This document shows, one piece after another, positions 49,301 to 58,500 of a stretch of 64,000 nucleotides of DNA. A program made the translations under genes and the position numbers. The DNA comes from Congeria kusceri (Eukaryota > Mollusca > Bivalvia > Myida > Dreissenidae), in contig CM051029.1 in NCBI GenBank assembly GCA_027627225.1, positions 10,506,215-10,570,214 of the forward strand. Reading direction: 5' to 3'. The notes under the pieces are model-generated. The model had not been told where the DNA came from, searched no databases, and saw nothing but the letters and a program-made list of their open reading frames with translations. Numbering within the stretch: position 1 is the stretch's first letter; the number at the start of each line of letters is the position of its first letter.

Positions 49301-50761
49301 AACCGTTTCCGAAACATTCCTGGTATTCATAGCAACGATCGGTTTGGTCACTGCGTCTGAACAAATATACAAATTGGATTTTAAAACGACCTGTATTTTG
49401 AAAGCGTAACAAGTTAAGATGATTATAGAGTTTTGCGTTAATGTCGACACTTACACTAGATAAATTAATGTGACAGTTATGAAATAAGCCTGCCAATCGG
49501 AGCTATATATCAACGCATGATCCCTTATTTCCCTTCAAAAACATGTCACTCAGTTAGAGGCGGACGCTAAACAGCTTCGAACGTCGCCATTGATGTTCTA
49601 TAAATACAAGATATTTGCTGTAATGTGTACACTTTGTTTCCATATGGTACCATTTTCGCAGTCTGTCAGATTATGACAGCATAAATAAGTAGTACTTACA
49701 TTGGATTTGTAGATCGGTTCCGTTAAGCAGGTTTATGATTATGTCCTTATATATATACGTGGCCAGGCACGACAAATTCTTGCTGTTGTGTGAGTTTGGA
49801 GTGTAACTGACAACACTTGTAGCCACATATGAACTATATTCATAATTGGACATATTAGTAATGTTGATGCCATCTTCGAACCAGTGAATACGTGCCGCTG
49901 GACTGCTCTGTGAAGTGAAGCATGTGAATGTTGATGTGGCTTTGTATATAGGGTAGTTCACGGCTGAGACAGGTCGTGGGAGCAATGTCAACGTGCTGAG
50001 TTTGACTGAAATAAAACATGGCATACACTACGAATTCCTGTTTATAATGAAATGTGAACTTGGATAAACATTGCTTATGCTGAAATCGTAATTGTTACTA
50101 TCAAATAAAATGTCCTTAACATTCCACGTATTTGGAGAGCACGAGTTCCTATGTCGGTCGAGAGCATTATCGTTAACACCGACAGCACGATCTTACATTC
50201 CCACATTCCACTAAATGGCATTTTATGAAAATATTTGGCAAATGCCCCCCCCCCCCCCCGTCATTAATGATTTATTTCAACATTTATAAAGTATTTTTTT
50301 CGCTTTTATAATGGAATAGAAACATATACATTTTCTATGCAAATATCATCATTAACATTACATACATTAATATAGTGAATCTGCTATTAAATACATAAAC
50401 ATACTTAGGATATTGATTGTGTAGTTGTTGCTGTAAGTGGTCACACTGTCCTTTGGAACAGAACAACGCCAAATGCCACCATCATCGTGCACAGTCACAG
50501 CCTTGATAGCACATGTGTACACATTAGAGGAATTACAATAGCATTCCAAAGTGTCAAAAAAAGCGGAAGAAAGCCATTCGTTATTATTCGTTGTATTGAT
50601 CTCACAAACCGCGACGACTTCGGGTGTAGCGCTGGAATCTTTGGGTATTCTATTAAATTGAATCTGAGTAACCGTTGCATTTGTAGAACATGTAAATACT
50701 AGTTTGCTGTTCATAAACACGTCTGTAACATCTGCAGATATTTGCAAGCTTTGACTGCCAC
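40112..50761 (-). CDS. Gene A: Ig/FN3 transmembrane receptor with tyrosine-rich tail
   Basis: Fourteen exons form one open chain of about 1,157 residues when spliced at the sites given below. All thirteen intron phases agree (phase 1 throughout except one phase-2 tail intron). The order is a V-like Ig, eight Ig-like domains, one FN3, one TM helix and a cytoplasmic tail of about 125 residues.

Many NxS/T sites and Ig cysteines support an extracellular adhesion or recognition role. The tail has YEDL, YETYRI, YEAL, YSSI and a terminal YVNM. YxxL/I sites resemble ITIM-like docking sites, and YxNM is a known SH2 (PI3K/Grb2) type motif as in CD28. Function as a signalling receptor is inference.

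The signal-peptide exon upstream of 50761 was not found. An in-frame hydrophobic run (SIIVIILVVVVLLN near 50815-50856) precedes the V exon but lies before a good acceptor and is probably intronic. Gene B lies head-to-head about 4 kb away. Confidence 0.85.
40463..40515 (-). CDS. Gene A exon: tail exon 2
   Basis: A 53-base exon, phase 2 in and phase 1 out, with acceptor TTGCATTCAG and donor G|GTAAGG. It reads RNNDAPNTNESYETYRI and supplies two tyrosines. It has the same length as copy C 19800-19852. Confidence 0.8.
40736..40808 (-). CDS. Gene A exon: tail exon 1
   Basis: A 73-base exon, phase 1 in and phase 2 out, with acceptor TGTTTCAG and donor CC|GTAAGT. It reads QNGSKTYQTHINPTGQYEDL, then VREP. 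QYEDL is a YxxL site. The copy D counterpart is 33803-33845 (IYADL). Confidence 0.8.
41119..41226 (-). CDS. Gene A exon: transmembrane helix
   Basis: A 108-base phase 1-1 exon with acceptor TTTTTACAG and donor G|GTAAAT. A Ser/Gly-rich stem (DSGSATSSVGS) is followed by the hydrophobic run VVGAILGVVFIITVFILL and the stop-transfer RRYRSH. Confidence 0.9.
41357..41653 (-). CDS. Gene A exon: fibronectin type III domain
   Basis: A 297-base phase 1-1 exon with acceptor TGTTATAG and donor G|GTACAG. FN3 signatures are RPDVPNDLRTD, IVIRWIPGFNGGEDQNFTIR, GLKPGTTYQIKMMAENKIGK and SEW. It is membrane-proximal, as in many Ig/FN3 adhesion receptors. Confidence 0.9.
41820..42134 (-). CDS. Gene A exon: Ig-like domain 9 lacking the cysteine pair
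   Basis: A 315-base phase 1-1 exon with acceptor TTGTGCACAG and donor T|GTAGGA. It keeps the Ig-like strand pattern (FTFTIVAYPEP, DFIWYKR, QTKMTIPRVQVGYYTAYMVN), but Phe and Met/Tyr stand where Cys is expected. The copy C paralogue has one Cys (GKCTVN). A disulfide-free Ig or FN3-like fold is likely. Confidence 0.8.
42245..42538 (-). CDS. Gene A exon: Ig domain 8
   Basis: A 294-base phase 1-1 exon with acceptor TATTCCAG and donor T|GTAATT. It begins KANIRTFEANESKY, with GETIELVCDADGDPEPSV and ARCEYDSGTYKCLANN. It is open throughout but has no internal Met. Confidence 0.85.
42539..43700. other. Gene A intron 7-8, 3' part
   Basis: AT-rich intronic DNA. The frame 42749-42997 has no recognisable similarity and looks fortuitous. 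Confidence 0.5.
44100..45180 (-). pseudogene. Decayed DDE-like transposase gene inside gene A intron
   Basis: An exon-like segment (45180-44988) with acceptor TTTTTTAGAG and donor CTG|GTAAGT encodes NSLRHYLKYYGLCERYAKFY, then LNNCDGQNKHNTVLVYAVGW. The D/N-N-C-x-G-Q-N-K-x-N motif is typical of a widespread animal family of transposase-derived proteins (I believe the DUF7869 type).

Further downstream on the same strand, broken frames continue the family. A MLAGRTK..SSDWHFWLWENK..RHMDAV piece lies near 44770-44660 and an LSSERQWYLHDEI piece near 44185-44145. Stops interrupt the later parts, so the copy is dead or nearly so, and the DNC aspartate is Asn here. Confidence 0.65.
46185..46335 (-). 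other. Possible first exon / promoter of the nested element
   Basis: A CG-richer stretch contains AAAATGGCGACAGCG on the plus strand, a YY1-like initiator word often found at animal start sites. On the minus strand it is followed by an open piece ending at a possible donor CAGCAG|GTACGT near 46193. It may be the 5' exon of the transposase-derived gene at 44.1-45.2 kb. The evidence is weak. Confidence 0.3.
47033..47317 (-). CDS. Gene A exon: Ig domain 7
   Basis: A 285-base phase 1-1 exon with acceptor TTGTTACAG and donor T|GTAAGT. It begins PPTVKLTENHTVLLN, with FTIVCNLSSVGNPPDTNFIW and the classical LTDEGEYRCNASN F strand. The following intron is 4.5 kb and holds a decayed transposase. Confidence 0.85.
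47580..47870 (-). CDS. Gene A exon: Ig domain 6
   Basis: A 291-base phase 1-1 exon with acceptor AACATTAG and donor T|GTAAGT. It begins GPANLSAKYNN, with SFKIICSASSYPASSISWYG and TCTATNIMVDSLGNSVSKSA. The copy C exon at 23388-23645 is its paralogue. Confidence 0.85.
47964..48272 (-). CDS. Gene A exon: Ig domain 5
   Basis: A 309-base phase 1-1 exon with acceptor TTCACCAAG and donor T|GTAAGT. It begins GPEVLTVRYS, with SVQLICSANSNPASTYTWGP and NFTCTAQNTMVTTLRGNV. It is closely related to domain 6, so the pair probably arose by internal exon duplication. Confidence 0.85.
48507..48794 (-). CDS. Gene A exon: Ig domain 4
   Basis: A 288-base phase 1-1 exon with acceptor TATGTTCAG and donor T|GTAAGT. 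It begins PPSFKSFENKDNG, with SIKIACHFDANPSATAFWKG and TWNCLAFNVF as Ig core strands. Confidence 0.85.
48905..49024. repeat. Short direct repeat in gene A intron
   Basis: The phrase GAAATATGTTTTATACCAAC plus ACAACTGTTTA occurs twice (about 48918 and 48994), about 76 bases apart, so a small local duplication occurred. Confidence 0.75.
49060..49356 (-). CDS. Gene A exon: Ig domain 3
   Basis: A 297-base phase 1-1 exon with acceptor TTTGTTCAG and donor T|GTGAGT. Ig signatures are SVEFRCYSLGYPPPTYRWTY and SIICEATNAYY. It is rich in NxT/S sequons. Confidence 0.85.
49700..50005 (-). CDS. Gene A exon: Ig domain 2
   Basis: A 306-base phase 1-1 exon with acceptor TTATTTCAG and donor T|GTAAGT. Ig signatures are TSTFTCFTSQSSPAARIHWF and KNLSCLATY. 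Several N-glycosylation sequons occur (NITN, NMSN, NLS, NGT). Confidence 0.85.
50405..50761 (-). CDS. Gene A exon: V-like Ig domain 1
   Basis: A 357-base phase 1-1 exon with acceptor TATTTTTTCTTAG and donor A|GTATGT. It begins GSQSLQISADVTD, has LVFTCSTNATVTQIQF as the B-C strands, and ends with DDGGIWRCSVPKD, the D-x-G-x-W-x-C signature of an Ig F strand. Extra cysteines (CEIN, LECYC, TCAI) suggest additional disulfides. It is longer than the following Ig exons, as expected for a V-type fold. Confidence 0.8.
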
Positions 50762-50769
50762 CTAAGAAA

Positions 50770-53250
50770 AAATACACTACATCGATCATGAAATATATAT
50801 TCATATAATTTAACAATACAACTACTACTAAAATAATAACTATAATACTGGTTTTTATTTTATTTTGTGATGTTCTTTTTATTTGATATGTTTTCATTCG
50901 TTAATTTTTAAAATAAAGACAGAAATTGTAGCAATATAATGCTGTTTTCTGAGTACGGCTATGGACATTTGGTTAAATTGTAGAACAACTAAAATGCAAG
51001 TAACGTAATAGTATAGAGCATTTGACTTTAATTATCTTACACTTTTCTGCGAGAAATAGTTTAGTGCAAACACTAGTGCTAATGTTTCGATCATAACATT
51101 GGTAAAGCCATGTTATACAAACCGACTTAAATATGGCCAGCGAATATTTCAGTACACACCACGAATATATCTTACTGTTACTATTAAAATGAAAAATATG
51201 CATCCTTTTGCATAAAAAAACGTGTACGTGCTATGAATGCGAACTAATTGACCAAAAGTTATACATTTCACGCACTGTAAAGCCATAAACATTCGCGTGA
51301 AACGACTTTTTCGTGGATCGTATGTGTAGACTGGTCTACGGGTTTAAGTTTTTAAACGAACAATTATTACGTACAGGATTTTTGTAAAGACTGTATTTTA
51401 GAACAATTCGGTTATTTAAATATAATTCATACTGTTCTGAATATAGATTTACAATGTGTTCTTTTTTACTTCCATTTAAGGACAAATGTTAAATAAATAA
51501 ATGGAACAGTTTGAGTTCATCAAATAGCAGCGTATCGCGTATAAGTGCTGCAACCCGGGACACACATATCAACGTCGATTGGAATTTAATTGCAATAATT
51601 AATACCAGCATACGTTAATGAAGCAGTTTGTTGTAGTGAATTAGTGCAACAGTACATAACCGTTATTGATGTAATAACGAAATGCAGTTGTTTTTTTTTC
51701 ACAATTATTTGCGATGCAGCTATTGATTTGAGATAAATTATAATATAATATGTATGCGCGTAAAACATCGGCATCCGTTATACGCGGTCTAAATGGATTA
51801 CGACTAATTGACAACTGCACTGTTGTTTCAAGCACTCGTTTACAGTCACACATCTAAACATGTTTATTTGATAACTGGTGTTTGATGTTTAATAGAGGAT
51901 TTTTGTTGATTTCGGTCTAAGATCGTACTTTATTTCACGAGTGTTCATAACAACTGATATTTTCGCGAGAAACACAGCTACGACGTCACTGATAACGTCA
52001 TGGCGTCAAAATAATGACGTCATTTTACAATTCACATTCGTGACGGTCCGTTTCATTTACTGTATCAAATCTGGAAACAGTATTAACATTGTAGAGTGGT
52101 AACTTTCACTGTTTTAAAACCATTTACCAATTTTATTTCACTGATACTTATCTGTGAATCACTTGAAATCATAACATACATTGATATAATGATAGAAATG
52201 TCAAATCTCCTGTGGTGACACGAAGAGGGACTTTGATAACACATTCTGGCAAATAGTTGGCAGCTGAGACTGTTGATGCACTATAATAGTTTTGATGAGT
52301 TTTGAAATCCAAGAAGTTAAGTGTCCACGAAATTACCATTGATTTCATGTTGACGGGTATACATGGTTTTGCAGCATCTTGTTCTATATGTTTTATTATT
52401 ATAAATTGCTTGTTCTTTGCATATAACCACATTGTGTAAACATGTTGTTTTCAATATGTAACGAAAAGCAAACAACTAAAATATCATAGGTTGAACTATA
52501 CATGTCATATGAGGTGGGATTTTTTTTGAAACAAATATAAACTAACATCAGCAAATGCCTTTAAACCTAGACACTTTATATCATAAACAAACACATCAAA
52601 CACAGCGTTTTAATTGTATATTTATAAAACGAAAGCATTAAGAAATATACGAAATAATCAATTATAACATAACAATACCAAGAAAGATTAATAGTCTGTT
52701 ATGTACTTATATTGACACATATTGGGTGTGTTTGCTCTGTCTCTGGAAGTTTAGATCATGGTTGATGTATTTAATCAATATTAAATTATTTGTGTGTGTG
52801 CGCATTTCAATAACGATATGCAATTTCTTAACAGTTCATATCTTAGAAATATACATTTGCATTCAAAGGGCATATCCAATATTTTCTCTTTATCAACATG
52901 TACCTTGTTTTTAGCAGGGACAGGCTCTGTCGTCGAACCTAATTAAAATATGGATATGTATGATGATACAATCTAATTAATGCTAAGTAGTGAAATATAG
53001 AAAAATAACAGTGAGATATACCCCTATATCACTCACAGTGAGTGACTACTTTTTTTAATTGTATTTGATTTGAACAATATTTAATTGTAGGTGCTGTCAC
53101 CATTTATCATACAGAATTACCAAAACGAAAAGTAGTAAAGATTAATAACAGCAAATCTTAAGAATACCTCTGTGATATATTGAAGTGTCTTATCTCTGTT
53201 TTTTTCTCTTGGATTTTCCTCAGTCGTAGTGAGCCAATGAGACTAGAACA
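50770..53250. other. Upstream region of gene A, first exon not found
   Basis: The signal-peptide exon and promoter of gene A should lie in this stretch or beyond. The minus-strand frame 52169-52432 has no recognised domain. A C-run lies at 50246-50260 just inside the gene. I see no exon I can support here. Confidence 0.4.
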
Positions 53251-53252
53251 GA

Positions 53253-53291
53253 CAATGCCTTGCGGGTATAAGTTTTACCCACAAGGCATTG
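53253..53291. repeat. 16-base-arm hairpin
   Basis: CAATGCCTTGCGGGTA (53253-53268) is the reverse complement, with one mismatch, of 53276-53291. It is probably a remnant of a small inverted-repeat element. Confidence 0.7.
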
Positions 53292-54182
53292 GAGTTCGTC
53301 ATCTTAGTCGAAAGTTAATTTTAGCATCCAAAAGTAAGTAAAGTAATATGTTCATGTAGCACATACTTATATGCATTGTGCCATGTGTATTAAGTCTTTA
53401 TATCCAGTAATCACGCTTAAGTATTTAAGAATCCAATGTGTTATTTAAGAAGTGTTTTAGCGGTTAATCCTGCGCAATCTTGTTTTCCTCAAAATCTTGA
53501 CCGGCTTTCAATGCAACTGTGCAGTTAAATCCAAATAATTAATATATATAGAAAACACTTTATACTTATTAGTAATTCATTACAGAACACTCTTTTACAG
53601 TACATCGTTTGTTGTTTTAATCATCTATAATTGCTTGCGAAAGCATATGAGCGTTTGAATGTCGTGACTGTGTTAACTATTGTTTACATCATAACACATA
53701 TGCACACGCTATTTAAAAAAAAAAGTGATTTTCCTGAGAACTGAACGCACTTTCACTTTCAATACGTACTTTTATCATAAATATATTTAAACCTAGCAGC
53801 GATTGTTAGCTGCTAGATTTAAAAGCTGAACATTAGCTATCGACTACATGTATCCAATTATATTTAAACTAGAATAAATTTAGAAACCTCGATTCTGCGT
53901 TGTATATGAAAGTACTGAATAGCCTAGTGTACTGTTGTACTGTAAACACGCTGACATAATAATGCCTAGAGTAAAACAAATGTGTTGTTTATATTGTTTA
54001 ACTAAACTGCGGCACATTTAATCGTAATCCAACATGGCGTAGGAATGTTTATTACTAGCACCGATTACTACGCATTATAGAGAAAACAGTACTGACATAG
54101 AACTTAAACAGCGTGCTCAAAATCCGTTCATAATAATTCAACCGTAAAGAAAACTCAATAGCATTCAAAGAAAAAGAAAAAG

Positions 54183-54298
54183 TGTTTGATTTCGGTGTGA
54201 TAACGCGTGATATCATCACCGAAAAGGGAGAAAATTTGCATATTAATTATCTCCCTCTCCGGCGATGATATCACGCGATATCACACCGAAAGCAAACA
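54183..54298. repeat. Palindromic MITE-like element between genes A and B
   Basis: Arms 54183-54236 and 54245-54298 are inverted copies with only a few mismatches, around an 8-base centre. Nested sub-palindromes (GATATC, CGCGTGATATC) occur in each arm. There is no coding sequence. The structure fits a foldback or MITE-type element, and it lies within 700 bases of the gene B start codon. Confidence 0.8.
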
Positions 54299-54866
54299 AA
54301 TATCCTCTATTTATAATGGTTTCGTAACTGTATGTCAAATTCAGCAATATATGTGCCAACAAGAACTGAATATGGTGAATCATGTCAAGAGAATCGGGAT
54401 TAAGAATCCCATATAATATAAATATACCAACACAGTTTAATTCATTGTATTTATAAAAAATATGCCGACCTTTTTCGCAGCGTTTGTTATTAACTGATCT
54501 CGGTTCAATGGGTTGATACATGTAGTACGATGGCAAATTGGATCCCCCGATATGAAACGGATGGTGTTCATTGACGTTGTTACTTTGACTATTTTAAGAT
54601 TGTTATATATGTATTTTTATGTTCTGATAATCTACGCGAAACACTCTATAGAAAACATCTTACACATGTGTTTCTTTTGATATAAATGTCTCGTATCATA
54701 TTGGCAGATCCAATTAGACATCGTACTAATAACCTAATAAACCGCGATCAGTGAATAAAAAAAACCCTGTTTCAGAGCATTGATTTTCGATCAATATACT
54801 TGAGTGGTAACGTGTTAGTGTTATGTGCACTTGTTTATTTAATCAACCAACGCAGAGTGGTAAACA

Positions 54867-54924
54867 ATGATTGTGTACTGTTTAATAGGAGTTTTGGCTA
54901 TCTTAAGCATATTAGGCGCTGAAG
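54867..54924 (+). CDS. Gene B exon 1: signal peptide
   Basis: The start codon is followed by IVYCLIGVLAILSILGA, a compact signal peptide. The donor GAAG|GTAACA gives phase 1. Confidence 0.75.
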
Positions 54925-55464
54925 GTAACACGCATTTTTTTTTATCAAAATATGTTTGCTTTTTTTAAATACGACATACATACTGTTCATTTGTTTTTGT
55001 TGTATGTATTGACATGTAGCGTTCTTACTGTTAAACAGAAGTTCGAATTTTCAGCTGCCTGCGACAATAAATATGCTAACTTTGCGACACAGAATGTGGC
55101 GCTGCTTATTAATTACATTTGGACAGGTGGTTTGAAATCAATAACATGTACAAAGGATCAAACCGTCGTTGATCAGTGTACAGGATTGCACTCAGTTGTA
55201 TGTACCGTTGAACAAACAAGTGTTGGGATTTATAACCTTTCCTCTAACACGGACCTGACGTCTGTGTCGTTAACAGTTTTAAATTTCGAGGAATCAACAT
55301 CAGGAAATTATAGCTGCTCTAAACCCAGCAATACCGACACACAAACGATATGCTTGGAGAAAACACCAGGTACATTCATCACCATCCATGTCATTATTAT
55401 TATTAGTATTAGTAGTATTAGTATTAGTAGCAGCATTAGTAGGAGTAGTAGTAGTAGTAGTTGC

Positions 55465-55504
<40 letters not shown>

Positions 55505-55505
55505 A

Positions 55506-55591
<86 letters not shown>

Positions 55592-58500
55592 TTATTGATG
55601 TTGTTGTTGTTGTTATTCATGTACTTACCTTTTTGTTTAAATATACTCTGGCTACTGAGGTTGTTGTCTTGTGTGACAAGTACATCAATCTACCATTTTA
55701 TATTTAAATGACTTTATGTGTTTAGCAACAACAACTCAAGCGTCAGGAAATACACCTCGAGTTGAAAAACAAAAAAACGAAGGTAACTATGTTTGCAACT
55801 CTTTCGTGAACGAAAAATATAACGAAATGTATCATGTCATGACCTGTGGTGCAGAATATTCAATTCAACTCGTTGAAATAAAACATATATTCCTGTAAAT
55901 ACAAACGACACTACTTGGTAGTTCAAATTTAACACAATCACGTGTGTATCACGATTTTTAAGCTTAAGAGTTTATTGTGTACATAGTGGGATAATAAACC
56001 AACAGTGTTAAGATTTAAGCTATAATGTATTGATTATATGTAGCACAATATTACAATAATTGTTAAATATATGTTGTCAATAGAAGACAGAGGGACGTTT
56101 TGAGCATTCTTTATTTGCTAGTTCATGTGTTTGTCCCCCAATACAGAGCCGAATGACGCATACATCACCGGAGGCGCCGTTTGCATTGTGATCGTCGTAG
56201 TTCTGATTGTGATCTGCCTTTGCTGCTCTTTCAATGAAGCGTGTAAACAATTTGGCCACGAACTTTTCAGTAAATGTTACAGAGGTAATATATATGGATT
56301 TATTTTCGAGATGCTAATGTTATAAAACCATAGAACGTAAATGCCCTATCAGTTATATATTTAAAAATCATTAAAACGTCGCACTCTTTAAACGCATTAC
56401 AGTAACAAACTAAGGACAACAAAGGCGCAAAACAAGAGATCAGCGGGACTAAAGTGCCACCACATGCACATTTTTTTTTGCTGTAGCACCGATGTGAAAC
56501 ACCTTGTAGCATGCAGCAGTGATGACAAAGGTAGGTGCTTCTTACTTAGTTACTTAAATCTCTTCATCCCTCCTGGGACAAAGGGCGTCCACCACAGCTC
56601 TCCAGCGGACTCTAGCTAATGCTGCCAGCTTTGTTTCTCCCCAGGACATCCGTATCTTCTGAATGCGGCAAGAGCCCAAAATCATCAGCAAAATCCAGGT
56701 CCTCTAGACGTTTTGTTAACGTCCACTAGATGTCTGAAGGCACATTAATTGTTGTCCTCATAACACAATTAATACCGAGAAGATTAGAGTTGACAGCAGA
56801 CATACATCCTTGTCGAAAGCATTGGTTTACTTTGAGGGGTTGTGACAGACTCATGTCATTTGCTTTCGTTGCGATAATGGCTTTAAATACTCCAAATGGC
56901 GGCCCTGCCTACCATATCGATTATCGAATGTCTTCTTGCAGTCAATACAGTTGACATAAATGGGCGATTACCACTCAAGTGACTGCTAAATGTTGCTAGC
57001 TGGTCTGTTTCTGATCGTACTGATCTGAAGTTAACTTCTTCTTCACTAAGCTTGGTATCTGATGTCTTTTTAATCCTCTCCTCGACTATAATCGTATCCT
57101 CCTCCAGTTCTAGCAGTCACTAATGTATACTATCTTAAGCCGTTTGACTATGTACCCTGATTTTCTTTCTTTAGGCACTTACTCTTCATCCAATATATGT
57201 TGCAGAAGACAACAGATGAGGTCTGCAGTAGTTTTCGGTGATGTATTCAATGCTTCTGGCGGGATGAGACTGGACCCGGAGCTTTAACACTTTTCAATTT
57301 TCAGATACACGTCGAAATCCCTTGCTTGGTAATGGGTCCCGTGTTGACTTCCAAAGAAGGTCCTGCCTCCTTCTGTGGTGGGTCTTGAGGAGAAGACCCA
57401 CTCAGTATGATCGGGATGTGGCCCTTCGACCTGTTTATGTGGGCAGTAGGTTTTGCTAGGATGTTATCATCTGAGTCTTTAACAGGTTTGATCATGTTTT
57501 GCGGTCGTCCTTGAAGTTCTTTGTAATGTTATAAATGGTCCTCATGCCATTTCGAAATGTTGCTTGCTAAGCTGCGTTAGCCAACTGGCCTATGCGGTTT
57601 TGCTTGTCTTGTCTTACGTGATACTGTGAATGTATATTTCTAATTCTGCCAACTTATCTCCATGAAGCCGTAATCGAGGTCTGCAAGAATTCAGAAGCGA
57701 TTGCTGATGCAAAATGTGAAGAAGCGCTGCTGCTCCACTGCTTTTAGTTTTGACGTGTCAAATCGCGGATACCTATGCCTTTCAGACCTTCGACGTTCGC
57801 AATCAGGACTTGCAGTTTAACAATGACAAAGTTATGGTCCGTTGCTACGTTTGCTTCTTGATAGACTCTTACATTTTGGGGCCCTTCTCTATCTTCTAGA
57901 TATGACAACATGATCAAATTGGTTGCTTGTGTCAAGGCATTATTTGTTAACATATAAATCAACAATTTTTCAGGGCCTGTGGTTGGAACGCATGGAAATG
58001 AAGACGCGAATCAAACTAAAAATATATCCTCACTTAGCGCGCAAGAAATGAATTGCAAAAGCGATATGAAACACAACACAACGGGGAGTAGTGATGACAA
58101 AGGTACATACACACTATACTCACTTAATCAGCAGACAAACTATACGTGTAAATGCATACTTATATTTCCCATAATAATCTTGCAGCTTATGAATTATCTC
58201 ACAATGTAAAATTCCCTTTATAATAGGTTGTTATTGCACGACATATGAACCAAACCTACAAAACAACGATATTTATATGTACATAAAAGTCAAACATATT
58301 CGTGTTAAAGTAATATTTATCAAATGCCATATCAGTTGTATTTGAAGAGTCTGAAGAAAGAGCTAAGGACAACAAAGGCACAACACAATACATTAGCGGG
58401 ACTAAAGTGCCACCACCTGAACAATTGCCTTGTTAAAACTTTTGCAGCGAGCAGCAGTGATGATAAAGGTAGGTACTACTTACTTAATTACTTAATCTTC

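Noticed and set aside
50762..50897. In-frame hydrophobic extension upstream of the gene A V-like exon as a signal peptide
   Set aside because: A strong acceptor (TATTTTTTCTTAG) ends at 50762 with the family's usual phase 1, and the upstream region is low-complexity (ACT-like). I kept it only as a weak alternative.
52169..52432. 87-residue minus-strand open frame as gene A first exon
   Set aside because: It has no signal peptide and no matching donor phase, and I recognise no domain in it.
54952..55707. 251-residue single open frame covering gene B exon 2 and a poly-Ser run
   Set aside because: The poly-Ser part is the intronic (AGT)n tract after a good donor at 55369. The upstream part before 55055 is intron in front of a consensus acceptor. 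Only 55055-55369 is coding.
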